From contig JAZNBA010000037.1 in assembly GCA_045586785.1 (NCBI GenBank), positions 1 to 21,250 on the forward strand: a DNA stretch of 21,250 nt, in the 5' to 3' direction. The DNA is from UMGS1002 sp045586785. Lineage in GTDB: Bacteria > Bacillota > Clostridia > Oscillospirales > CAG-272. Under the pieces are notes generated by a model. The model saw only the letters and a list, made by a program, of their open reading frames with translations. It searched no databases and was not told the origin of the DNA. Position numbers and translations under genes: made by a program. Positions 14,001-19,905 of the stretch are shown here, one piece after another. The stretch's first letter is position 1. Every line of letters begins with the position of its first letter.

Positions 14001-16913
14001 GGCGGCGAAAGCCGTGCGGGCGGTATCGCTTCGTCCTCGCACAAAAACAGTAAAATAATGTATTGCTGTAACAGCGGAAGCGTCAGTATTTACGATAACC
14101 CTTATTACTGGCTGGGACTTGCGGGCGGCGTCGTTGCGATGCTTCAATACGGAACCGTCGAGCAATGCTGTAACCACGGCACGGTCACCATAGACTCCAA
14201 AAATTATTATCCCATCGGCGGCGGCATTTGCAGCTTTACCGATTCTACTGTCAAAAATTGCTACAGCGACGGTATCGTTCATTCGAACTTCTCCCGTCAC
14301 GAGTCCTATAATTCCGGTATGCTGTGCGGCATCGGCGAGGGATGCGGCTCCAACGTGACCAATTGCTATTTTTCGGGTCAGCTTACCTCCAAGTACAGCT
14401 ATACCGAGAAATACGGCCTTGCCTGGACCAACGGTCGCGGCGGCAACACGTTTACAGGCTGTTACACCATCAATCTTTACAGCGGCACCGAGTATTCCAG
14501 CCGTATGACGGACGCTGCGTCCAAGCTGCAGAGCACTTACGCAGGCTACGATTTTTCTTCTGTTTGGGCAATTGATGCCAATAAAAACAACGGCAGACCT
14601 TATCTGCGCAATATTCCGTCGGATACATCTTCAAATTGGTACAAGGGAATTACAGCGCAGCCCTCGCTTGACGGTCACGTGGAGAGCGATTGGATAGTCA
14701 GCCGGGCGGCGACTTGTACTGCCAACGGTGAGCGATACATAAAGTGTACCGTCTGCGCAAAAGTGCTTAAGACCGAAATAATTCCCGCCACGGGGCATAG
14801 CTATAAAGCGGTTGTTACTCAGCCGACTTGCACCGAGCAGGGTTACACAACTCATACCTGTTCAGCATGCGGAGACAGCTACGTTGATACTTACGTCAGC
14901 GCGAAAGGTCACAGCTATGGCGAGTGGGTAGTTACCAAACAGCCCACTGAGACGGAGCAAGGCGAAAAGCGCCGCGATTGCAATAACTGCGATGCATTTG
15001 AAACAACTCCCATTGCAACTCTCTCCCACGACCACAGCCGTTGGGAAACTATAACGCTTGATGCGGTAGCGCCTACCTGCACCGAGACAGGTCTGACGGA
15101 GGGCAAAAAGTGCTCCAAGTGCGGTGAAATACTGATAGCGCAAAATATTGTTCCCGCTCTCGGTCACAACATGGGCGCATGGACTCAAACAAAGGCACCC
15201 ACTTGTACCGAAAAGGGAATTGAGAGACGAGATTGTTCCCGTTGCGACCACTTTGAGACACGTGATGTCGCGGCAAAGGGGCATAGCTATAAAGCGGTTG
15301 TTACTCAGCCGACTTGCACCGAGCAGGGTTACACAACTCACACTTGCTCAACCTGCGGCAACAGCTACGTTGATACTTACGTCAGCGCGAAAGGTCACAG
15401 CTATGGCGAGTGGGTAGTTACCAAACAGCCCACTGAGACGGAGCAAGGCGAAAAGCGCCGCGATTGCAATAACTGCGATGCATTTGAAACAATTCCCATT
15501 GCAACTCTCTCCCACGACCACAGCCGTTGGGAAGCTATAACGCTTGATGCGGTAGCGCCTACCTGCACCGAGACAGGTCTGACGGAGGGCAAAAAGTGCT
15601 CCAAGTGCGGTGAAATACTGATAGCGCAAAATATTGTTCCCGCTCTCGGTCACAACATGGGCGCGTGGGTTCAGACCAAGGCACCTACCTGCACTGAAAA
15701 GGGAATCGAGAGACGAGATTGCTCCCGTTGCGACCACTTTGAGACGCGTGATGTGGCGGCAAAGGGGCATACGGAAGTCATTGACAAGGCGGTAGCGCCT
15801 ACTTGCACGGCAACCGGACTTACCGAGGGTAAGCGCTGTTCTGTATGTAACACGGTTCTTGTTAAGCAGAATGTAGTCAACGCTCTCGGTCACAACATGG
15901 GCGCGTGGACGCAGACCAAGGCACCTACCTGTACCGAAAAGGGCAGCGAGCGACGAGATTGCACTCGTTGTGACCACTTTGAGACGCGTGATGTTGCGGC
16001 AAAGGGGCATACGGAAGTCATTGACAAGGCGGTAGCGCCTACTTGCACGGCAACCGGACTTACCGAAGGTAAGCATTGTTCTGTATGTAACACGGTTCTT
16101 GTTAAGCAGAATGTAGTCAACGCACTGGGGCATAACATGGGCGCGTGGACGCAGACCAAAGCACCCACTTGTACCGAAAAGGGCAGCGAGCGACGAGATT
16201 GTTCCCGTTGCGACCACTTTGAGACGCGTGATGTGGCGGCAAAGGGGCATACGGAAGTCATTGACAAGGCGGTAGCGCCTACTTGCACGGCAACCGGACT
16301 TACCGAAGGTAAGCACTGCTCGGTATGTAACACGGTTCTTGTTAAGCAGAATGTAGTCAATGCTCTCGGTCACAACATGGGCGCGTGGACGCAGACCAAG
16401 GCACCCACTTGTACCGAAAAGGGAATCGAGAGACGCGATTGTTCCCGTTGCGACCACTTTGAGACACGTGATATTGCGGCAAAGGGGCATAGCTATAAAG
16501 CGGTTGTTACCCCGCCGACTTGTACGGAAAAGGGTTACACAACTCACACTTGCTCGACCTGCGGTGATAGTTACGTTGATACTTACGTCAACGCCCCGGG
16601 TCACAATTACAAATCCGTTGTTACCCCGCCCACTCACACCGAACAAGGTTACACAACGCACACATGTACAGCCTGCGGACATAGCTACAAGGATAATTTT
16701 ATTGATCCGCGGCCGTATGTTCTGGGCGATCTTGACGGAAACCAAAGAGTGGACGCAAATGACGCCATCTATTTGCTGATGCATACCTTCTTCGCCGAGG
16801 ATTATCCCCTCAATCAGTCAGGTGACTTTGACAAAAACGGCAAGATGGATGCAAATGATGCCATCTATCTCTTGATGTACACCTTCTTCCCCGAGGATTA
16901 TCCTCTTACATAA
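11085..16913 (+). CDS. Giant secreted GLUG-repeat / Cys-module protein with C-terminal dockerin
   Basis: 1942 residues. Order: signal peptide (1-29, cut after SA), GLUG beta-helix lobe 1 (about 30-547), Big_2 Ig-like domain (about 553-636; VTWSSSNTSVATVDENG), GLUG lobe 2 (about 637-1182), about 17 Cys modules (about 1200-1870; pattern PTCTExG then CxxC then GH), and dockerin type I (about 1877-1942) with Ca-loops DLDGNQRVDAND and DFDKNGKMDAND. The lobes are paralogous: both open FSGGSGT-x-SDPYLV and close with GRPYLRNIP. No catalytic domain is evident. It is probably a cell-surface adhesin or scaffold held by a cohesin, and two cohesin genes follow at 18901 and 19906. Start set by AAAGGAAG 9 bases upstream and a perfect promoter. 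DNA in the Cys region is nearly perfectly repeated, suggesting recent expansion. GLUG and dockerin calls are from motif recognition. Confidence 0.9.
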   Translation: MKKHIKRALSILLTVIMIMAALPPLTVSAAYTFSGGSGTSSDPYLVSTPEDILNIKNYTSKYFRQTCDISMSGYSMTPVSSFSGTYDGRGFAISDLKMSTTVYVNMGLFGINYGTIKNVNLLNCNVSSSVSGDFFCGGIVGRNRDGGQILDCSVSGSVSAHSIYVNGEVYVGGIVGLNQGIVENCRNSATVSAGYASAADNYAGGIVGNNNATVKNCFNQGTITADKGRNCLAAGIAAINFGNITGVENTGDIYANSTVVYSGYSSDSYAGGAVGYNKSTLSYAKNSGFVRAVSSADNAEAGGIAAYNGAEAYATGTYIVEKCKNTGDVTAHSTAGESRAGGIAATSYMNSYVRYCCNSGNVSATENKQYNLCMAGGVVGSLMYATMIQSCNHGDVTISATQYDGQVCGLATTTEAVMKDCYTTGNLYVNSAVVRYSNGRGAPLFIDSDTTCLNCYNTGSISKKYGGNEIRGLYGISGGTDRNIIQNCFTTVYDGVATGNRMTAEQSKQQATYTGYDFNKIWAIDASINEGRPYLRNIPADGANGWYVENIVAVTGVTLSQNYATMTQGQMLRLYATVKPQDATNQSVTWSSSNTSVATVDENGVVTAVRNGTATIYAKSVDGGYIAGCTVSIPTKSVTFSGGSGTQSDPYLVKTPQDVVNMLHRPTAHYRQAANISMKNVAFTPIGTEQTPFSGSFNGDGYSISDLTLTAADERMYLALFGCSTGTISNVKIKNFSINNTSTFGSAYAAALVAYNKGTVKDCHVNATVTATAHAEGKSAFAGGLSAVSPSNSFTNCSFSGEVRSKVYDIDSNAYSGGICASGYGAENCQNYGTIRGEGAASSDVFSGGIIGHSTGSIYRCYNKGYVEGTNSRSTLAGGITGRNNGIVYYSTNEGEIYASTAFTDFNDTVYAYAGGISGSNYSTVRYGYNKGTIHSSSVSSHAYAGGVVGYNQASSYIYYSKNIGEVKAGSTGGESRAGGIASSSHKNSKIMYCCNSGSVSIYDNPYYWLGLAGGVVAMLQYGTVEQCCNHGTVTIDSKNYYPIGGGICSFTDSTVKNCYSDGIVHSNFSRHESYNSGMLCGIGEGCGSNVTNCYFSGQLTSKYSYTEKYGLAWTNGRGGNTFTGCYTINLYSGTEYSSRMTDAASKLQSTYAGYDFSSVWAIDANKNNGRPYLRNIPSDTSSNWYKGITAQPSLDGHVESDWIVSRAATCTANGERYIKCTVCAKVLKTEIIPATGHSYKAVVTQPTCTEQGYTTHTCSACGDSYVDTYVSAKGHSYGEWVVTKQPTETEQGEKRRDCNNCDAFETTPIATLSHDHSRWETITLDAVAPTCTETGLTEGKKCSKCGEILIAQNIVPALGHNMGAWTQTKAPTCTEKGIERRDCSRCDHFETRDVAAKGHSYKAVVTQPTCTEQGYTTHTCSTCGNSYVDTYVSAKGHSYGEWVVTKQPTETEQGEKRRDCNNCDAFETIPIATLSHDHSRWEAITLDAVAPTCTETGLTEGKKCSKCGEILIAQNIVPALGHNMGAWVQTKAPTCTEKGIERRDCSRCDHFETRDVAAKGHTEVIDKAVAPTCTATGLTEGKRCSVCNTVLVKQNVVNALGHNMGAWTQTKAPTCTEKGSERRDCTRCDHFETRDVAAKGHTEVIDKAVAPTCTATGLTEGKHCSVCNTVLVKQNVVNALGHNMGAWTQTKAPTCTEKGSERRDCSRCDHFETRDVAAKGHTEVIDKAVAPTCTATGLTEGKHCSVCNTVLVKQNVVNALGHNMGAWTQTKAPTCTEKGIERRDCSRCDHFETRDIAAKGHSYKAVVTPPTCTEKGYTTHTCSTCGDSYVDTYVNAPGHNYKSVVTPPTHTEQGYTTHTCTACGHSYKDNFIDPRPYVLGDLDGNQRVDANDAIYLLMHTFFAEDYPLNQSGDFDKNGKMDANDAIYLLMYTFFPEDYPLT
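14795..15766 (+). repeat. Two tandem 486-bp (162-residue) units inside the giant gene
   Basis: The second unit starts at 15281, exactly 486 bases after the first at 14795, both beginning GCATAGCTATAAAGCGG. They are nearly identical, with few substitutions (ACTCCC versus ATTCCC, GAAACT versus GAAGCT). Each encodes four Cys modules of about 40 residues. Confidence 0.92.
15767..16486 (+). repeat. Three tandem 240-bp (80-residue) units inside the giant gene
   Basis: Units start at 15767, 16007 and 16247, each opening GCATACGGAAGTCATTGACA. Each encodes two Cys modules (APTCTATGLTEGK... and APTCTEKG...). Almost identical DNA indicates recent amplification. Confidence 0.92.
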
Positions 16914-16966
16914 GCTTATCCCCTCGCCTCGGCGAGGGGATTTTGCGTGTGTGTATTGACAAAACG
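16514..16966 (+). repeat. 453-bp direct repeat, copy 1 (dockerin tail, terminator, -35 box)
   Basis: Aligns without gaps to 18389-18841 (offset 1875) with about 30 mismatches counted by eye, roughly 93% identity. It covers the last Cys modules, dockerin, stop, terminator and TTGACAAAACG of the following promoter. Confidence 0.93.
16918..16944 (+). terminator. Terminator of the giant dockerin gene
   Basis: ATCCCCTCGCC (16918-16928), loop TC, GGCGAGGGGAT (16931-16941), then TTT. Perfect 11-bp GC-rich stem, 4 bases after the stop. Confidence 0.9.
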
Positions 16967-16984
16967 ATTGCTTTATAGTACAAT
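16956..16984 (+). promoter_or_regulatory. Promoter of the P-loop / FN3-dockerin pair
   Basis: TTGACA (16956-16961), 17-base spacer, TACAAT (16979-16984). The -35 lies inside the duplicated 453-bp segment while the -10 lies in the AT-rich insert. GGGAG (17012-17016) precedes the ATG at 17023. Confidence 0.85.
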
Positions 16985-17022
16985 ACAATTGTATAATTGA
17001 TAGTATATAGTGGGAGTTAATT

Positions 17023-17520
17023 ATGAAAGCAATTACTCTTTTGGGAACATCAAACAAAGGAAAAACCGACACACTGAAAAAGTTTATAAAACTTCTTTTG
17101 GCAAACAAAGCTGAATGTAAAGCAATTGAAGGGGTATCTCGAATACCGTCTTTTATAACACCTAAAAGACTGGACAGAATAGATAAATATAATGATATTT
17201 CAATAAAGGTAGCATTTATGAATAGATGCATTGGCATTACCACACACGGAGATAGGGTAGATATCTTAAAAGATAAATTTAATCTACTATCAAATTGTGA
17301 TTACTTTATATGTGCATCTCATCCAGATCATGAGACACTTTCTTATGTAATCGAAGTTGATACAAAACATAGCCCAATAGTTATTAACCAAAGAATAGTT
17401 AATATATGTGATATCGGAGATTCTTTGGCGGATTGTCAAGAAAAAAGCAATAGCAAAATGGCTGATCAGCTGTTTATGATTTTGGTAAACGAATTAAATA
17501 AAACATGTTTAACAAAGTGA
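17023..17520 (+). CDS. Small P-loop NTP-binding protein of unknown function
   Basis: 165 residues. The N-terminal strand KAITLLG runs into GTSNKGKT (8-15), a Walker A match, followed by a DTLKKFIKLLL helix. Further motifs: ITTHGDR with VDILKDKF (residues about 72-85), then CDYFICASHPDHET (about 91-104), which looks like a Walker B-like strand and switch region. It has no signal peptide, so it is cytoplasmic, unlike its neighbours. Base composition is clearly more AT-rich than the gene before it. Its stop overlaps the start of the secreted FN3-dockerin gene by 16 bases, so the two are probably translated together. Family not identified; ATPase or GTPase activity is inferred only from the P-loop. 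Confidence 0.75.
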   Translation: MKAITLLGTSNKGKTDTLKKFIKLLLANKAECKAIEGVSRIPSFITPKRLDRIDKYNDISIKVAFMNRCIGITTHGDRVDILKDKFNLLSNCDYFICASHPDHETLSYVIEVDTKHSPIVINQRIVNICDIGDSLADCQEKSNSKMADQLFMILVNELNKTCLTK

Positions 17521-18788
17521 AAAAAATCATTATATTATCTACTGTTTTTGTGCTCATATTCTGTTTTGCAGTATTTAGTAATGCTTCTGTATATGCGGCA
17601 GAAACAGTAATAACATCCTGGACAACTCCAAATTTAATATTAAATAACAGGACATTCTCGTGGTCAGCTGCAAAACCAATAACTGAGCATATGTCATCTC
17701 CCACTGCATATCATATATACTGGAGTACCGATATATCTTTTCCGGACAACGATACGTCCAGTTACATTATGCCTTCGAGCACCACAAGATATAATATTCG
17801 TACTCAGTATTTGGATAGAGAGGTTTATTATTTCCGGGTAAGGGCAACGATCGGAAATTATATATGGGGGGAATATTCAAATATAATTACTTTTGATAAT
17901 AGAAAAAAGTATAATATTACTTATGATGCTAATGGTGGAGATGATGCACCACGGTCACAAATCAAAATACATGATGAACCAATTCATATAACCCAAGAAC
18001 ACCCGACTCGTGAAGGATATGATTTTGTCGGATGGTCAAAAAGTTCAAACGGAGAAGTCATATATCCTTACAATGGCACACCTGGAGTACATGTGTATAG
18101 TGATAACGAAGATTTAGTTTTATATGCGATTTGGCGCGTTAAAACTTATGACATACGGTATTATTATGCCTCTAACGATGTTAATAATCCCATTAAATGG
18201 CGTAAAGAAAGCAAAACGCATAATGTTGATAAATTGCTGTATACGCCCCAGCGAGAGGGTTATTGTTTTCAAGGCTGGAAAACTTCTGATGGAACAATAT
18301 ATTTGCCTAACTCATATTATTCAAAAAATGCAGGCGTTGAATTATATGCAATTCAGTTTGTTCATTCAGACGTTGTGACTATAGTTGAGCCGACTTGTAC
18401 GGAAAAGGGTTATACCACGCATACTTGTTCAGTTTGCGGTGATAGTTACGTTGATACTTACGTCAACGCGCTGGGTCACAATTACAAATCCGTTGTTACC
18501 CCACCGACGATCACCGAACAAGGTTACACAACGCACACATGTACAGTCTGCGGACACAGCTACAAGGATAATTTTGTTGATCCGCGTCCGTATGTTCTCG
18601 GCGATCTTGACGGAAACCAAAGAGTGGACGCAAATGACGCAATCTATCTGCTGATGCATACCTTCTTCCCGAAGGATTATCCCCTCAATCAGTCGGGGGA
18701 CTTTGACAAAAACGGCAAGATGGATGCAAATGATGCCATCTATCTCTTGATGTACACCTTCTTCCCCGAGGATTATCCGCTTACATAA
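17505..18788 (+). CDS. Secreted FN3-like / InlB B-repeat protein with Cys modules and dockerin
   Basis: 427 residues. Order: signal peptide (1-32, ending VYAA), FN3-like domain (about 35-122; AYHIYWSTD, VYYFRVRA), two Listeria-Bacteroides B-repeats (about 131-210 with YNITYDANGG and GYDFVGW; about 212-285 with GYCFQGW), two Cys modules (about 295-360) and dockerin (about 363-427) nearly identical to that of the giant protein. The 5' three-quarters is AT-rich. From 18389 to the stop it is a 453-bp copy of the giant gene's end, so the gene is a chimera. Start 17505 overlaps the P-loop gene; no good ribosome site, and GTG 17517 is an alternative. Probably an adhesin docked through its dockerin to the cohesin proteins encoded next. 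Confidence 0.85.
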   Translation: MFNKVKKIIILSTVFVLIFCFAVFSNASVYAAETVITSWTTPNLILNNRTFSWSAAKPITEHMSSPTAYHIYWSTDISFPDNDTSSYIMPSSTTRYNIRTQYLDREVYYFRVRATIGNYIWGEYSNIITFDNRKKYNITYDANGGDDAPRSQIKIHDEPIHITQEHPTREGYDFVGWSKSSNGEVIYPYNGTPGVHVYSDNEDLVLYAIWRVKTYDIRYYYASNDVNNPIKWRKESKTHNVDKLLYTPQREGYCFQGWKTSDGTIYLPNSYYSKNAGVELYAIQFVHSDVVTIVEPTCTEKGYTTHTCSVCGDSYVDTYVNALGHNYKSVVTPPTITEQGYTTHTCTVCGHSYKDNFVDPRPYVLGDLDGNQRVDANDAIYLLMHTFFPKDYPLNQSGDFDKNGKMDANDAIYLLMYTFFPEDYPLT

Positions 18789-18841
18789 GCTTATCCCCTC
18801 GCCTCGGCGAGGTGATTTTGCGTGTGTGTATTGACAAAACG
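18389..18841 (+). repeat. 453-bp direct repeat, copy 2
   Basis: Gap-free partner of 16514-16966, ending at the TTGACAAAACG of the next promoter. Sequence before and after is unrelated between copies. Confidence 0.93.
18793..18819 (+). terminator. Terminator of the FN3-dockerin gene
   Basis: ATCCCCTCGCC and GGCGAGGTGAT around loop TC, then TTT. Same hairpin as at 16918 but with one stem mismatch (T at 18813), so possibly leakier. Confidence 0.8.
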
Positions 18842-18859
18842 CCGCGTAAGTGATACAAT
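18831..18859 (+). promoter_or_regulatory. Promoter of the anchored cohesin-like gene
   Basis: TTGACA (18831-18836), 17-base spacer, TACAAT (18854-18859). The -35 belongs to the duplicated segment; the -10 does not. Confidence 0.85.
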
Positions 18860-18900
18860 TAACATGTTAACTATTTTTGTGTAAAGGTCGTATATTAATA

Positions 18901-19755
18901 ATGAAGAAAATATTTGCTTTGTTGATGATATTTTTGATGGTGGGATGCTGTTTTATATCCGTGTTCGCCGCGGATGTTCCCATGTCGTCCATTACTGCCG
19001 AGCCGGGTGACGTGGTGACCTTGTCAATGCAGCTTCCGCAGGCTACCGTCGCGCAAGCAGGCGGTATTGCTGTCAGCTATGATGAGCAATTCTTACAGCT
19101 GGAGAGCGGTGTTTGGAATTTAAAAGGAACTATGGTAGCTCCGTTTTTTGCCGACACGGCACTTGGCGCGTTTGCGTATACTGCCGAAACATCTATCAGC
19201 GGAGAGATCTTCACCGTGTCGTTCAAGGTTCGTGACGACGCCCCTGCGGGAACTGCCGTTGTTGCTATGGTGCTTGAATTGCGTAACGGCAAAAATGAAA
19301 CTATTTCCAGTGTTAACAATGGCGCGACAATAACAGTTAAGCGAGCCGCTGCCACAACTGCACCTGTTGTAACCACAGCGCCTGTTGTAACCACAGCGCC
19401 TGTTGTGACAACAGCACCTGTCGTAACCACAGCACCTGTCGTAACCACAGCGCCTGTTGTGACAACAGCACCCGTTGTAACCACAGCGCCTGTTGTAACT
19501 ACCGAACCTATTGCTACCACAGCACCCGTTGTGACAACTGTGCCTGTTGTCACTGCCGAGCCTGCGGCGACCACCGCTCCCGTTGAAACAACTGTGGCCA
19601 TTGAGCCTGTTGTGATGCCGGATACTACCGCCCAAGATACCACGACGGATAATGAGCAGTCGGGCGGTTGTGGCGGTTTGATAGCGCTTCCGATATTGGT
19701 TGTAAGCACGGCTTCGGGTGTGACGGTTATCAAAAAAGGTAAAAGACAACAATAA
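18901..19755 (+). CDS. Cohesin-like protein with TTAPVV linker and C-terminal membrane anchor
   Basis: 284 residues from ATG 18901 (AAAGGT 12 bases before; a TTG 24 bases upstream is unlikely). Signal peptide (1-23, ...FAA; MVGC16 is a weak lipobox alternative). Cohesin-like domain at about 25-150: EPGDVVTLSMQL, IAVSYDEQFLQLESG, SGEIFTVSFKV, GTAVVAMVLEL and a final NNGATITV follow the cohesin strand pattern. Linker 152-229 is built of 13 six-residue TTAPVV-type units. The tail has SGGCGG (Cys257), a hydrophobic helix (about 260-277) and basic KKGKRQQ, a tripartite cell-surface anchor. This places the cohesin outside, on a long stiff Thr/Pro stalk, well placed to hold the dockerin proteins encoded just upstream. 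Closely related to the N-terminal domain of the next gene. Cohesin identity is by eye. Confidence 0.8.
   Translation: MKKIFALLMIFLMVGCCFISVFAADVPMSSITAEPGDVVTLSMQLPQATVAQAGGIAVSYDEQFLQLESGVWNLKGTMVAPFFADTALGAFAYTAETSISGEIFTVSFKVRDDAPAGTAVVAMVLELRNGKNETISSVNNGATITVKRAAATTAPVVTTAPVVTTAPVVTTAPVVTTAPVVTTAPVVTTAPVVTTAPVVTTEPIATTAPVVTTVPVVTAEPAATTAPVETTVAIEPVVMPDTTAQDTTTDNEQSGGCGGLIALPILVVSTASGVTVIKKGKRQQ
19354..19587 (+). repeat. 18-bp minisatellite encoding the TTAPVV stalk
   Basis: Thirteen 18-bp units; eight encode perfect TTAPVV (19354-19497) and five are degenerate (TTEPIA, TTVPVV, TAEPAA, TTAPVE and one TTAPVV). In-frame unit gain or loss would change stalk length. Confidence 0.92.
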
Positions 19756-19763
19756 AATCTTGT

Positions 19764-19807
19764 AAAAGCAGAAGCACATCCCCGGGATGAGCTTTTGCTT
19801 TTTTATT
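19764..19807 (+). terminator. Terminator of the anchored cohesin gene
   Basis: AAAAGCAGAAGC (19764-19775) pairs with GCTTTTGCTTTT (19791-19802) with one G-T wobble; the inner CATCC/GGATG extends the stem. Ends in a T-run. Confidence 0.88.
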
Positions 19808-19833
19808 TGTATTATTAAATATATAAATTGGGG

Positions 19834-19862
19834 TTGACAAAAGAATAAAACAGTGATAAAAT
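19834..19862 (+). promoter_or_regulatory. Promoter of the second cohesin-like gene
   Basis: TTGACA (19834-19839), 17-base spacer, TAAAAT (19857-19862). The leader carries ATATCTATGCAAAT (19872-19885) and GAGAGGAC as ribosome site before ATG 19906. Confidence 0.85.
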
Positions 19863-19905
19863 AGGATATGTATATCTATGCAAATCATTAGAGAGGACAA
19901 TAAAA

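Noticed and set aside
11085..18788. Cellulosomal enzymes
   Set aside because: Dockerins suggested a cellulosome, but no glycoside hydrolase, esterase or CBM motif was seen in either protein.
19077..19779. Minus-strand repeat-rich open frames (about 219 codons)
   Set aside because: Mirror of the TTAPVV minisatellite; the low-complexity DNA lacks stops in several frames.
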